NCBI RefSeq assembly: GCF_016650695.1
Contig: NZ_JAEKFH010000001.1
Location: 124,001-188,000 of the forward strand
Source of the DNA: Pseudomonas sp. TH41
GTDB lineage: Bacteria > Pseudomonadota > Gammaproteobacteria > Pseudomonadales > Pseudomonadaceae
Length of the DNA: 64,000 nucleotides
Direction: 5' to 3'
The translations under genes were made by a program, and so were the position numbers. Below are positions 33,948-43,077 of this stretch, piece after piece. Under the pieces are notes generated by a model. The model saw only the letters and a list, made by a program, of their open reading frames with translations. It did not search any database and had not been told where the DNA came from. Each line of letters opens with the position of its first letter. Position 1 is the stretch's first letter.

Positions 33948-35663
33948 CTATTTTTTGCCAGCCAGCAGCGGAGGGGTTCGAGGCGGGATCATTCGCTTCG
34001 TCCCGGTCGACTCAAACGCCGAAGCAATGCGCAGCAGCGACGAATCGTCATAGGCGCGACCGGCAAATGTCAGACCGACGGGCATGCCGATGTCCGGCAT
34101 GACGCCCATTGGCACGGTGACCGTCGGAACCCCCAGGTGACGGATGGCAAGGTTGCCGTTGGCGACCCAGATGCCGTTGCTCCACGCGATATCCGCAGAC
34201 GCTGAATCGACATCGGCATTCGCCGGCGCCACGTCGGCGACCGTCGGAAACAGCACCGCATCGAGCCCCAGCCGATCCATCCAGTGTTCAAGGTCGATTC
34301 GACGGGTCTGTTCAAGTCCGCGCAGACCGTCAGGCACCGTGACGATCTGGTCCCACGGCGTGATGCCGCGCTCGGCCATCCTCACATACTCGTCCATGCC
34401 CGCGACGAGGTCGCCCTCGCGGTTGGGCAGGGTGCCCGGGTCGTGCGGGAAAATCAGCGGCCCGTCCACGTCGATCAGACGGTTCAATGCCGGATCGCCG
34501 TTGGCCCGCAGGAAATCATCGAACGCCCAGGCCGTCAGATCCCACAACTCATGGTGTAGGAATTCTTTGGACACCAGGCCTCGGGTAAACACCGTCGGCG
34601 CGCCCGGACGATCACCCTCGCAGTTGGAAACGAGCGGGAAATCGACCTCGACCACTTCGGCGCCGGCCGCTTCAAGTGAGTGGCGAGCTTGTTCCCAGAG
34701 CCCGATCACCGAGGCGCGGGTGTTGATTCGCTGACCCGTTGGGCCACCGATACCCGGCGCGTCCGCCGTGCCCGCTTCAGGGTCCGCGTTGATGTACATA
34801 CGGGGAACGCCCAGTCGCTTTCCGGCGAGTGCATCGGTGTTCGCGGCCAGCTCGGCATAGGAGGCGGGACGCACCGAGGCGACACTCGGAATGGGCACCC
34901 AGGGTTGCATCCGCCACAGATCACCCCGTGTGTCGGGATCCTCCGCCACCACCACGTCGAGCACCTCCAGGAGGTCCGCCATGGTTCGGGCAAACGGCAC
35001 GACCACGTCCATCGTCGGCGTCAGCGGCCAGTTCCCGCGCACCGAGATCACCCCGCGCGAAGGCGTGTAGGCACACAGGCCATTGTTGGAGGCAGGACCG
35101 CGTCCGCTCGACCAGGTTTCTTCAGCGAGGCCGAAGGCCGCGAAACTGGCGGCGGTTGCAGTCCCAGCGCCATTCGATGAACCCGATGCGAAAGGGGCGG
35201 TGAGGTAGTCAGCGTTGTACGGGCTCTCTGCGCGGCCGTAGACCCCGCGCTGCATACCGCCGTTCGCCATGGGCGGCATGTTGGTCTTGCCCAGGCAGAT
35301 CGCGCCAGCAGCGCGAAGCCGTTCGATGGTGAAGGCATCACGATAAGCCACCAGGTTCACGAAGGCCGGACTGCCAGAGGCGGCGGTCAGCCCCTTCACC
35401 AGATAACTGTCCTTGGCCGTATAAGGAATGCCATCGAGCGGACCCAGCGCTTCACCCTTGGCCCGACGGGCATCGGACGCCTGCGCCTCTTTGAGCGCAT
35501 CGGGATTTCGCACCACCACCGCATTGAGGGCGGTAGGCGTGTCGGGGCCGTCGTAGGCGTCAATCCTGGCGAGGTAAGCCTGGACAAGCTCGACCGCCGT
35601 TGTCTGGCCAGACTCAAGCGCCGTACGCAGTTGGGCAATGGAAACCTCGGTGACCTCGATCAT
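33948..35663 (-). CDS. Amidase signature family hydrolase
   Basis: A 571-residue amidase with the Ser-cisSer-Lys triad. The Lys is in YTAKDSYLVKG (about 82-92), and the signature region is FASGSSNGAGTATAASFAAF (about 155-175), with a further Ser in ETWSSGRGPASNNGL. The glycine-rich signature is less regular than in GatA, which fits an amidase of broad or unknown substrate range. It is longer than the usual 450-500 residues through inserts at about 300 and 400. The start at 35663 has no strong ribosome site. It stands alone. Confidence 0.87.
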   Translation of the reverse strand: MIEVTEVSIAQLRTALESGQTTAVELVQAYLARIDAYDGPDTPTALNAVVVRNPDALKEAQASDARRAKGEALGPLDGIPYTAKDSYLVKGLTAASGSPAFVNLVAYRDAFTIERLRAAGAICLGKTNMPPMANGGMQRGVYGRAESPYNADYLTAPFASGSSNGAGTATAASFAAFGLAEETWSSGRGPASNNGLCAYTPSRGVISVRGNWPLTPTMDVVVPFARTMADLLEVLDVVVAEDPDTRGDLWRMQPWVPIPSVASVRPASYAELAANTDALAGKRLGVPRMYINADPEAGTADAPGIGGPTGQRINTRASVIGLWEQARHSLEAAGAEVVEVDFPLVSNCEGDRPGAPTVFTRGLVSKEFLHHELWDLTAWAFDDFLRANGDPALNRLIDVDGPLIFPHDPGTLPNREGDLVAGMDEYVRMAERGITPWDQIVTVPDGLRGLEQTRRIDLEHWMDRLGLDAVLFPTVADVAPANADVDSASADIAWSNGIWVANGNLAIRHLGVPTVTVPMGVMPDIGMPVGLTFAGRAYDDSSLLRIASAFESTGTKRMIPPRTPPLLAGKK

Positions 35664-35858
35664 GCTGTTACCGCCGACGGCTGAGGGGTGATTCGGTGAA
35701 TGTTTCCATGACGCTCGACGTTGGGCTCACGGGCATCACTTTTTTCAAAATGGATTCTCATATCGACTCTCGTTGCACTGCCTTAGGCGACAGGGTCTGG
35801 ACTTACAACCTGAACCGCCTATTTAACACCGAAGCCGGGAGCAGAGAAGGTGATATCG

Positions 35859-36572
35859 CTAGTTATTTGGGGCAGAGGTCGGGTGCAACTTTTCGTCGAA
35901 CTGATTGAGCGATACGAACGCAAGCGCTTCGAGGGTATCCAGCGAACGCAAGTGCTGCTGATACTGCTCCAACAGTGTGGCGCGCGCCTCTTGGGAGATA
36001 TACGGCACGTGATGCGCAACAAAGGTGGGTAACACTGCCATTCCGGTATAGGCCAGCGTGCCACGCAGGATGGGCTGGAGCATATCGTTGAGTTCACCGT
36101 GCACGCCGTCCTTGACCAACATGTGAGGTTGGCCACCGATGGTAATGGCAAGCATGGCTTTCTTGCCAACCAAGCCTCCCTGGTCGTAGAAGCGTTTGCC
36201 GCCATAGCAAACGCCGGAAATCAGCACTCTGTCTATCCAGCCCTTCATGATCGCCGGCATCGAGAACCAATAGATCGGGAAGTTGAAGATCACAAGATCT
36301 GCTTTCAGCAACTTGTCCAACTCCTCCTGGATATCCGGTGCCAGGGTGTGCTGCGAATGGTTGTGACGTTGTTCCAGTGCATACGTCAGGTAGTCGGCAT
36401 TGGCACGGCTACCAAAATCAGCTGCGCTGGCGATCGGATTCCAGTTCATGGCATACAGGTCGGAAACGTCGACGCAATGTCCTTGCGCTTGTAGTTCTTC
36501 GACGGCCAGATTTTTCATGGCTGTATTGAACGACTGCGACTCGTTGTGTGCATGGATAATGAAGATATTCAT
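35859..36572 (-). CDS. NAD(P)H:quinone oxidoreductase, flavodoxin-like fold (NQO1/MdaB-like)
   Basis: A 237-residue FMN or FAD protein of the flavodoxin_2 family. The phosphate loop IIHAHNESQSFNTAM lies at 5-19, the active-site region is NFPIYWFSMPAIMKGWIDRV (about 98-117), then TIGGQPHML. It reduces quinones or similar acceptors by two electrons. GGAGG lies 8 nt upstream. It follows the acyl-CoA dehydrogenase gene by 37 bp on the same strand, so the two are probably one operon. Confidence 0.86.
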   Translation of the reverse strand: MNIFIIHAHNESQSFNTAMKNLAVEELQAQGHCVDVSDLYAMNWNPIASAADFGSRANADYLTYALEQRHNHSQHTLAPDIQEELDKLLKADLVIFNFPIYWFSMPAIMKGWIDRVLISGVCYGGKRFYDQGGLVGKKAMLAITIGGQPHMLVKDGVHGELNDMLQPILRGTLAYTGMAVLPTFVAHHVPYISQEARATLLEQYQQHLRSLDTLEALAFVSLNQFDEKLHPTSAPNN

Positions 36573-36609
36573 TGGACAGGCCTCCAGTGAGCGTTAATTG
36601 GCAGACCCA

Positions 36610-37836
36610 TCAGCCTGTGATGTCTTTACCAAAGATCCCGCGTGCGATGACCAACTTTTGAATCTCATTGGTACCCTCATAGATCTCGGCGATCTTGCAA
36701 TCGCGGTAAATCTCTTCGACTCGGTAGTGCGAACCATCAGCCGCGAGTTCGCGCATAAAGCCGTAACCGCCAAAGATCTGTACCGCATCACGGGCAAATT
36801 CACCGGCAAGGTTAGTGCCGTACCATTTGGCCATCGCGGCCTCAGGTTCCGGGAAACTGTGCCCTTCGTCCATGCGTAACGCTGCCTTGAGATACAGGTT
36901 GCGGGCATTCTCGATTTCAGTGGCGCGCTCAGCCAGCTTGAACTGCCAGTGCTGGAACTGCGCAATGGCTTTACCGAATGCCCGGCGGGTCTTGAGGCGC
37001 TCGACACTATGATCAAACAGGGCCTGAGCCATGCCGGTCCCGCTCGCGGCAATCCCGACGCGCCCGTAAGTCAGCGTTTGCAACGCAATCTTGAGACCTT
37101 GACCCGGCAGGCCAACAACGTTCGCCGTGGGTACCTTGACGTTGTCAAAGTAGATATCCGCAGTCAACTGACCGTGGTTGCCCATTTTCTTGTCTGGTTC
37201 GCCAACACGAACACCTGGCCAATTCAGTTCAACGACCAGCTCGGTCATGCGCTCTCCATCGACGCAGAGCAATACAACGAAGTCAGCGACGGGCGAGTTG
37301 GAAATGAAGCGCTTGCGGCCGTTGACGATGTAGCCATCTTCGGTGCGCGTGGCATGGGTGGTCATGGCCTGGATGCTCAGGTCGGTGCTGGCATCTGGTT
37401 CGGTAGTGGCAAAGCTCCCGATCTTGTCGCCGTTGAGCAAAGGAGTGAGATAGCGTTGCTTGATCGAGTCTGACCCGTGATTCAGCGCATTGCCTGCGAG
37501 AATGCAATGCACGTCAACGATGGCGGCCACCGAGTTCGAATGATAGGCCAACTCTTCGATCATCACGGCAGTGGCTGCGGTGGGGTACTTGAGCCCGCGT
37601 CCGCCAATGTCGGCAGCAAATGGGATGCCGAACAAACCTGCCTTGGCCATTTTGGCGAACAGGTCGCTCGGGAAGGCTGCGACGGATTCCTCGGTATGAC
37701 CAATTGCATAAGCCACTGGTGCGACATGCTCATCAGCAAAGCGACGAACCTCCTGGCGGATAGCCAGGATTTCCTCCGGGGTATTGAGGTCGTGGTACAG
37801 GCTGTTCTGGTAGCGGGGAATAGTCGTCTGGGTCAT
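36610..37836 (-). CDS. Acyl-CoA dehydrogenase
   Basis: A 408-residue FAD-dependent acyl-CoA dehydrogenase that inserts a double bond at C2-C3 of a CoA thioester. The FAD-binding region FATTEPDASTDLS is at about 144-156, and FISNS follows; the catalytic Glu is in IAEIYEGTNEIQ near 387-398. The arrangement is that of short- or medium-chain enzymes. It is divergent from the GlxA-type regulator at 37965 with 128 bp between them, and is followed by the quinone oxidoreductase gene. Confidence 0.9.
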   Translation of the reverse strand: MTQTTIPRYQNSLYHDLNTPEEILAIRQEVRRFADEHVAPVAYAIGHTEESVAAFPSDLFAKMAKAGLFGIPFAADIGGRGLKYPTAATAVMIEELAYHSNSVAAIVDVHCILAGNALNHGSDSIKQRYLTPLLNGDKIGSFATTEPDASTDLSIQAMTTHATRTEDGYIVNGRKRFISNSPVADFVVLLCVDGERMTELVVELNWPGVRVGEPDKKMGNHGQLTADIYFDNVKVPTANVVGLPGQGLKIALQTLTYGRVGIAASGTGMAQALFDHSVERLKTRRAFGKAIAQFQHWQFKLAERATEIENARNLYLKAALRMDEGHSFPEPEAAMAKWYGTNLAGEFARDAVQIFGGYGFMRELAADGSHYRVEEIYRDCKIAEIYEGTNEIQKLVIARGIFGKDITG

Positions 37837-37964
37837 GAGGTCTCTCGTAAGCGGCCTGGAAAGTAACGTGGCGAGAACTGTAAAGAGACGCCTGAGATGG
37901 CGTAATAGGCAAAAACGACTGTAAATATGCGAATATCGCCATACCCATTTAAAAAGGTGTCGCC

Positions 37965-38957
37965 ATGCCTACCGTCGCGATTCTAGGATTTGACGATTCT
38001 TATGCTTCCGTTATTGGAGGATTTGCCGACATGCTTCAGGTCGCCAATGCGCATATGTCCAGGCAAGGAATGCCGCCAGCCGGATTGTTTGAATGGCATT
38101 TCATATCGCAGAGCGGGCGGCCTGTACGTACGAGCAATGGACTTGAACTTGCCATGCGGCCACTACCGCAGAGCCAGAATTACGATCTGGTCTTTATCCC
38201 AAGCCTGCATTACCGAGGCTGGCAGCATTTCCAGCAATTTCTGGATAATCAGATAGCCGTGCGCGAATGGCTGATCAAGCAATGGGAGCAGGGTGCATGG
38301 CTGTGCGCGAATTGCACGGGTACCTTTCTGCTCGCCGATACCGGCATGCTCGATAACAGAACTGCAACGACCACCTGGTGGCTGGAGGGGCATTTTCGCG
38401 AGCGATTCCCGCGGGTCGATCTGCAAATGCGTCCTCTGGTCACTGAATCTGAGCGACTCGTGTGTGGCGGCGCACACGCCACCTTCTTGTTGCAATCGGT
38501 CCACGTGCTCAATCAATTTGCGGGAAAGGCGATAGCCATGCAGTGCGCACGCAGCATGCTGATCGATTTGACTCAAACGACACAGACACCTTTGCAGCCA
38601 CTTATTGCCGACAACACCCACAATGACCCCTTGATTCAGCGCGCACAGAAGTGGCTACAGGATCACCTGGCGGATCAGATACGCATGAAAGACCTGGCAA
38701 CGAGATTGGCAGTCAGCGAACGTACACTGATACGCCGCTTCAATAGTGTGCTTGAGCAGTCCCCCCTGACCTATTTGCAGAACTTGCGCATCGATACGGC
38801 GCGAGCGTTACTGGAAGCCGGCGACCTGAGCACCGAGCGAATCGCTCAATATGTTGGCTATAGCGACATCAGCTCGTTTTCCCGCCTGTTTCGTGAGCGG
38901 GTTGGATTTACGCCGGGGGCGTATCGGGCCAGATTTCAGTTACCAAAAGCGGATTAA
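37965..38957 (+). CDS. GlxA-type AraC regulator (DJ-1/PfpI-like plus helix-turn-helix)
   Basis: A 330-residue regulator with an N-terminal DJ-1/PfpI-like domain (about 3-180; the Cys of the nucleophile elbow would be in WLCANCTGTFLLADTG) and a C-terminal AraC domain (about 225-322) with MKDLATRLAVSERTLIRRFN and ERIAQYVGYSDISSFSRLFR. Members of this subfamily, such as GbdR and ArgR, sense small metabolites. AGGTG lies 8 nt before the ATG. It is divergent from the acyl-CoA dehydrogenase gene, which it most likely controls. Confidence 0.88.
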   Translation: MPTVAILGFDDSYASVIGGFADMLQVANAHMSRQGMPPAGLFEWHFISQSGRPVRTSNGLELAMRPLPQSQNYDLVFIPSLHYRGWQHFQQFLDNQIAVREWLIKQWEQGAWLCANCTGTFLLADTGMLDNRTATTTWWLEGHFRERFPRVDLQMRPLVTESERLVCGGAHATFLLQSVHVLNQFAGKAIAMQCARSMLIDLTQTTQTPLQPLIADNTHNDPLIQRAQKWLQDHLADQIRMKDLATRLAVSERTLIRRFNSVLEQSPLTYLQNLRIDTARALLEAGDLSTERIAQYVGYSDISSFSRLFRERVGFTPGAYRARFQLPKAD

Positions 38958-38976
38958 CTGAAAACGCCGTCGATCG

Positions 38977-38996
38977 GGTCCTGCGCAGGGCCTTTT
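38977..38996 (+). terminator. Weak intrinsic terminator
   Basis: GGTCCT-GCGC-AGGGCC (one T-G pair) followed by TTTT, 20 bp after the GlxA-type gene. A second perfect hairpin (GGACCGG/CCGGTCC) lies at 39035-39054 without a T-run. Confidence 0.5.
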
Positions 38997-39150
38997 GTCA
39001 GATGCTGTCGTCAGCGACTGTCTGTCTTTGACCTGGACCGGGGATAACCGGTCCGGGGCGGCACGGTAGGACGAATCGCCAACCAGAGTGAGCAATCACA
39101 GTACTGCACAGATCGTCTTCGTCGAGGCCTTCTCTGGTCAGCGTACGGTG

Positions 39151-39729
39151 CTAGCGTGAGGTTTTGATTTTCAGCACTTCGGTGTAGATGGCGTCGACCG
39201 TCTGACCGACCTTGAGGTTCTTCATGCGAGCCTGGAGCTCGGGGTCCTCGACCTTGACGACTTTTACTTTTCCTTCTGGAGGAAGCAAGGTCACCTCATG
39301 TTTTTTCAAGTCAATGTGGGTGATCTTCGACGTGACCTTGACCTGGCGAAATGCCTCACCGCCCGGATTAGGGTTGTCCTTGTCGGCGCGGGTGATCCCT
39401 GTTTTAGTACTGACACCTCTATCGCTGTCGACATCAGTGTCGAGCACGTAGGCAATCGAGCGGGCAACGTGTATGTCGACCTTGTCGCCGACTTTCAGGT
39501 TGTGCAGGGCCTTGGCCTTGTCGGTGAGCTGGATGGGTACCGGGTTTTTGTCGGAACCTTCCACAGTGACCTGATAATTCGCCGCATCGACGGCCAGTAC
39601 GTGCGTAATGATGTGACCCTCCAGAGCAGTACTACCCAGCGGCACATCGGCTGCATGGGCCGCAAAGCTGAAGGTGGACATGAGTGAGGCGAGAGCAACA
39701 GCGTGGGCAAGGGACCGGATCGGTTTCAT
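39151..39729 (-). CDS. Exported protein of unknown function
   Basis: A 192-residue protein with a Sec signal (KPIRSLAHAVALASLMSTFS, cleavage near AAHA at 26). The mature part is rich in beta-strand and Lys, with two similar blocks of HxxxV(D) type (ITHVLAVDAANYQVTV and ITHIDLKKHEVTLL) and two LKVG motifs (NLKVGDKVDI, NLKVGQTVDA). This looks like an internal duplication of a small domain. I know no function. The start at 39729 was chosen because the signal peptide begins there; an upstream ATG at 39744 is possible. Confidence 0.72.
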   Translation of the reverse strand: MKPIRSLAHAVALASLMSTFSFAAHAADVPLGSTALEGHIITHVLAVDAANYQVTVEGSDKNPVPIQLTDKAKALHNLKVGDKVDIHVARSIAYVLDTDVDSDRGVSTKTGITRADKDNPNPGGEAFRQVKVTSKITHIDLKKHEVTLLPPEGKVKVVKVEDPELQARMKNLKVGQTVDAIYTEVLKIKTSR

Positions 39730-39832
39730 TGGCCTGTTTTCCATATGGTGGCTGACGGGGCAACGCAGCGAATACTGGGTCAGAGCGCGTTGCTCACGCG
39801 AAAGCATAGTCACCGATTGCCGATATGCCTGC

Positions 39833-40021
39833 TCAATGAGTTCTGTTCATTCTGGGTTGAATTTGTTGCCGGGGCACAATCCCGGCCCCCATCCGGTTTT
39901 GGCCACCCTCCATCGATGGTTTGTCCTGCGAATTGTCTTCATCTTTATGGTCGTGACAGGATGCTCCACTGAGACAGATGGTAGCGGCAAGTAAAAAAAA
40001 TGGACTCAAATGCTTGCACAT
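39833..40021 (-). CDS. Small exported protein, 62 residues
   Basis: The peptide starts MCKHLSPFFLLAATICLSGA, a clear signal peptide, then SC and an acidic DHKDEDNSQDK stretch. The Cys near residue 22 is placed like a lipoprotein Cys, though the residues before it (GAS) are not an ideal lipobox. GGAG lies 6 nt before the ATG. It lies upstream of the exported protein at 39151 on the same strand. The 271 bp from here to the AraC gene at 40293 hold nothing I can name. Confidence 0.55.
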   Translation of the reverse strand: MCKHLSPFFLLAATICLSGASCHDHKDEDNSQDKPSMEGGQNRMGAGIVPRQQIQPRMNRTH

Positions 40022-40292
40022 CGACATCTCCAAAACCTGAAGGTCAAGTGGCTTGGATTCAATCCATGGAATCGCATTAGTGGTGTGTGTTTCATAGTGT
40101 GGTGCCATGAGTGGTCGCACCCACTATCCCTTCCTGGAGCTTAGGCGATAGCTTGGGTTTTTCTATGGGTTTCGCTGCCCTATAGTTGGACCCGGCTGAC
40201 TGTGCGGTTGTGAGCAGGGTGGCTCGCAGCAGGACCATGACCATCGGCTAGTGCCCGCAACGTGGGGGATCGTGCCGACATCCGGGCATCCT

Positions 40293-41327
40293 CTAATTGA
40301 ATAGCTGAGCTGCAGGCTTTCTTGTTGCGATCGGGGAGGACTGAGTTCTCCAGGACGATGGATTGCAATCGAAGAGCCGGCTGAACCAGCGGGAAAAGGC
40401 GCTCAGTTCGGAAAAACCCAGAACGCCAGCAATCTCGCTCAAGGGATGATGGGGGTTTGCCAGGTAACGCGTCGCCAGTTCCCCGCGTACCTGATCCAGC
40501 AGTGAAGAAAACGTCTCACCCTCCCGCGTCAGTTGCCGATGCAGCGTCCGTCTGTCACGTCCCAGGTGGGCCGCTACCTGTTCCACCGAGCAGCGTCCAG
40601 TGGGCAGCAGCACCCAGATCATCTGGTGCACCTGCTCCAACAGGGCAGTTCTGGAGTCTTCGCGAATACTTTTCAGGTACTGATGAACGCAGCGGGCCAT
40701 TTCTGGATCGGCACTGGGCAGGGCCCGGTCGAGATCGCTGGTGCGGCAGACAATGCCGTCCATCAAGCAGTTGAACTGTACAGCCGTGCCGAACACACGC
40801 TGATGCCGGCTATCGTCCAGGGTAGCGCAGTGACGGAAACAGACCGCTGAAGGATGCCAGTGATTACCGAGCAAGGCCTTCAGCATTCGGTGAGTAACCG
40901 CTACCGCCAACTCCACCGACTGGCGCACAAACAAGTGGCTGACCGTCACCAGCTCAAGCCGTAACACAGCCACACCGCCGCTTTCCTCGATATCCAGGAC
41001 CAAACCCTGATTGTGCAGATAGAGGAATTCCTGGAGCGCCTTCAAGGCTGAACGCAGGGTTGGCTCGCGCCATAACAGTGCCAGGGGCCCGAGATTGGAG
41101 GCTTTGCGACTTTCTGCCATGCGCAGGCCGAAATCTTCTACGCCGGCCTCCCGCGCCGAACTGTCCAGCAACCGTGCCACTGCTTCGATGGAAATTTTCA
41201 GGTCCGGCTGCAACAAGCAGCGTGGATCAAGACCGACAAGACGCAGTTGCTGCATGGGCTCGACGTTCAACGAGCGGGCAATTTCCGCGTAGTTGGTGAG
41301 GCTGGCACTTCGAACAAGACCTTTCAT
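40293..41327 (-). CDS. AraC-family regulator with N-terminal arabinose-binding-like domain
   Basis: A 344-residue regulator of the OruR-like group. An N-terminal helical ligand domain (about 10-195) contains LDSSAREAGVEDFGLRMAES; the C-terminal AraC domain (about 225-325) has VEQVAAHLGRDRRTLHRQLT and LSEIAGVLGFSELSAFSRWF. It is a paralogue of the regulator at 47996, and the start at 41327 is fixed by alignment with it (GLVRSASLTNY against AFVRAATLKNY). It diverges from the CMD gene at 41450, whose promoter has two AraC-type half-sites. It is probably the activator of sites of the O1/O4 subclass. Confidence 0.88.
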   Translation of the reverse strand: MKGLVRSASLTNYAEIARSLNVEPMQQLRLVGLDPRCLLQPDLKISIEAVARLLDSSAREAGVEDFGLRMAESRKASNLGPLALLWREPTLRSALKALQEFLYLHNQGLVLDIEESGGVAVLRLELVTVSHLFVRQSVELAVAVTHRMLKALLGNHWHPSAVCFRHCATLDDSRHQRVFGTAVQFNCLMDGIVCRTSDLDRALPSADPEMARCVHQYLKSIREDSRTALLEQVHQMIWVLLPTGRCSVEQVAAHLGRDRRTLHRQLTREGETFSSLLDQVRGELATRYLANPHHPLSEIAGVLGFSELSAFSRWFSRLFDCNPSSWRTQSSPIATRKPAAQLFN

Positions 41328-41352
41328 TGAGGATTTACCCATACGTTGCATG

Positions 41353-41416
41353 TGTCCCGAGATGTCATGTCCGCGCCCCCTATAGTCAATACAGGTGGCA
41401 TCGGCACGCTTAGAGT
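41353..41416 (+). promoter_or_regulatory. AraC operator and promoter, O1
   Basis: Half-sites TGTCCCGAGATGTCA (41353) and CGCCCCCTATAGTCA (41374) lie 21 bp apart in direct repeat. Then CTTAGAGT (41409), a -10-like box, starts 21 bp after the last base of the second half-site. The layout is that of class II AraC activation of the CMD gene. Three more sites of the same 64-bp layout are at 42979, 47820 and 49949. Confidence 0.75.
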
Positions 41417-41449
41417 TGAAAGCAACCACTCAACCTTGAGGAACTGCAA

Positions 41450-41851
41450 ATGAATGACGATCAAACCAAACCCGGTACCCCTACCTGCGATGCCATGCGT
41501 GATTCTGGAAACTGGAATCACGCCTGGGACCCGCTGGCCGAGCTGGATGCCGAGTGGATGGAAAAGTTTGTCGGCATGGCCACACACCCGATACGCAAGG
41601 GGATTCTGGACCCCAAGACCTTCGAATTGATCGCCATCGCTGTCGATGCCTCCTGCACTCATATGTATGCCCCGGGTGTGCGTCGCCACATCCGCAAGGC
41701 ACTCGAACTGGGCGTCAGCGTCGAGGAAATACTGGCGGTGCTGCAGTTGACTACGATACTGGGCATCCACAGCATGGCGCTGGGCGCCCCGATTCTCATC
41801 GAGGAAGCGCAGAAGCTGGCTGTCGATGGTCCGGTGAAAGGCACGTTCTGA
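41450..41851 (+). CDS. Carboxymuconolactone decarboxylase (CMD/AhpD-like) family protein
   Basis: A 133-residue all-helical protein. The CMD core lies at about 55-110 (FELIAIAVDASCTHMYAPGV, then RRHIRKALELGVSVEEI). The usual redox pair CxxC is reduced to one Cys at this point (ASCTHMYAPG), so peroxidase activity as in AhpD is unlikely. A decarboxylase or hydrolase role is possible. It is the only gene behind promoter O1 and its product is likely part of the nearby catabolic set. Confidence 0.82.
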   Translation: MNDDQTKPGTPTCDAMRDSGNWNHAWDPLAELDAEWMEKFVGMATHPIRKGILDPKTFELIAIAVDASCTHMYAPGVRRHIRKALELGVSVEEILAVLQLTTILGIHSMALGAPILIEEAQKLAVDGPVKGTF

Positions 41852-41878
41852 ATTCATCACGTCACTCCTCGCTCGGAT

Positions 41879-41901
41879 GCGAAGGCCGGACCGGCCTTCG
41901 C
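41879..41901. terminator. Convergent hairpin
   Basis: GCGAAGGCCGG-A-CCGGCCTTCGC has 11-bp complementary arms between the convergent CMD and YeiH-type genes. The arms pair with a small loop, and neither side has a T-run. It may serve as a bidirectional end signal. Confidence 0.5.
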
Positions 41902-41912
41902 AGACCCACGCT

Positions 41913-42923
41913 TTACAATCCCCAATGCAGCAATAGCAGCACCAGGCCAACGAGAAACACGGTTTCCCCCACCATTAAAAGAATCGGCTTGATGCCGATC
42001 GTGGCGAGTTCCTTGAGCTGGGTTTTCATGCCCAAGGCGCTAATGGATATCACCAGGCACCAACGCGACAGCTCGTTGACGAAGCCCTGCACCGCTGGCG
42101 CGACCCAACCGGTGCTGTTGATACAGGCCAGGATCAGGAAGCCGACGGCGAACATGGGAAGCAGTGGAGGGCGCTTGCCAGTTGGGTCCGCACCCTGCGC
42201 ACGAGTGATCAGCGTGGCGCAGAGAATGACCGGCAAAAGCATTGCCACCCGCATCAGCTTGACCACGGTGGCGGTGTCGCCGGTCTCGGTGGACATGCTA
42301 TAGCCGGCGCCAACCACCTGGGCGACGTCATGGATGGTGGCACCGAGAAAAACACCGGCCACTTGCGGCGGCAACGCGAACCAGTTCGCGATCATCGGGT
42401 AGAGAATCATCGCCAAAGTGGACAGCGCCGACACGCCAATCACGGTGAACAGGGTAGCGCGCTCCTTTTGCGGATGGTTGGGAAGCGCAGCAGCCAGGGC
42501 CAGGGCTGCTGAGGCGCCGCAGATCGCCGTGGCACCACCGGTGAGCATGCCGAAGAGGCGATTGAAGCCCAGCGCCTTGGCCGCCAGGATCGAAACGGCA
42601 ATCGTCACCACCACCAGAATGACCACCAGTGCCACCGGCTTCCAGCCCAGCGTGGCGATCTGCTCCAGAGTGATGCGCATTCCCAGCAGGGCTACACCGA
42701 GGCGCAGAACAACGCGTGCGGTGAACTCGATACCGGCCTTGCACTTGCCCTCGCCGGATAGAAAATTCATCGCAATGCCAAGTAGCAACGCGAACAGCAT
42801 CACTGGCGCACCATAGTGCTCAGAGAGGAAAGTCGCCGCTGTTGCAACGATCACGCTGACGATTAAACCCGGCGCGAGGTCGAGTGCGCGGGTGTGAATA
42901 TTGACGAGAGCGATTGAGCTCAT
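41913..42923 (-). CDS. YeiH/UPF0324-family membrane transporter
   Basis: A 336-residue inner-membrane protein with about 10 helices. Family marks are LRLGVALLGMRITLEQI (about 73-89), TGGATAICGASAALAL (about 127-142) and GATIHDVAQVVGAG (about 193-206). Members are annotated as putative sulfate exporters, but substrates are poorly proven. Its promoter has the O2 site of the AraC regulon, so here it probably exports or imports something tied to this pathway, for example an acid or sulfur by-product. Confidence 0.85.
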   Translation of the reverse strand: MSSIALVNIHTRALDLAPGLIVSVIVATAATFLSEHYGAPVMLFALLLGIAMNFLSGEGKCKAGIEFTARVVLRLGVALLGMRITLEQIATLGWKPVALVVILVVVTIAVSILAAKALGFNRLFGMLTGGATAICGASAALALAAALPNHPQKERATLFTVIGVSALSTLAMILYPMIANWFALPPQVAGVFLGATIHDVAQVVGAGYSMSTETGDTATVVKLMRVAMLLPVILCATLITRAQGADPTGKRPPLLPMFAVGFLILACINSTGWVAPAVQGFVNELSRWCLVISISALGMKTQLKELATIGIKPILLMVGETVFLVGLVLLLLHWGL

Positions 42924-42978
42924 GAAGTGGAGTCCTCGCTGGCGATGCCGTGGGGATGTGGAAACGGGCAGGTGATTA

Positions 42979-43042
42979 ACTCTAGGGCGACGGCTGTTTG
43001 AGAACTTCTCATTTCATGCCAGGCACCTTTCAATTGATGCCA
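42979..43042 (-). promoter_or_regulatory. AraC operator and promoter, O2
   Basis: On the minus strand, TGGCATCAATTGAAA (starts 43042) and TGGCATGAAATGAGA (starts 43021) lie 21 bp apart. CCTAGAGT starts at 42986, 21 bp after the second half-site. It points to the YeiH-type gene at 42923. Spacing is identical to O1, O3 and O4. Confidence 0.72.
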
Positions 43043-43077
43043 AAGACCGCCGACGGGCCTAATGCCGCTGAGTAACC

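Noticed and set aside
35696..35908. Open frame of 70 codons on the + strand
   Set aside because: No ribosome site and overlap with the 3' end of the quinone oxidoreductase gene; composition not convincing.
37837..37964. AraC-type half-sites of the O1-O4 kind upstream of the GlxA-type gene
   Set aside because: TGGCGAGAACTGTAA and TGGCGTAATAGG are present but 33 bp apart, not 21, and no CYYARAGT box follows at the fixed distance. This belongs to another regulator type.
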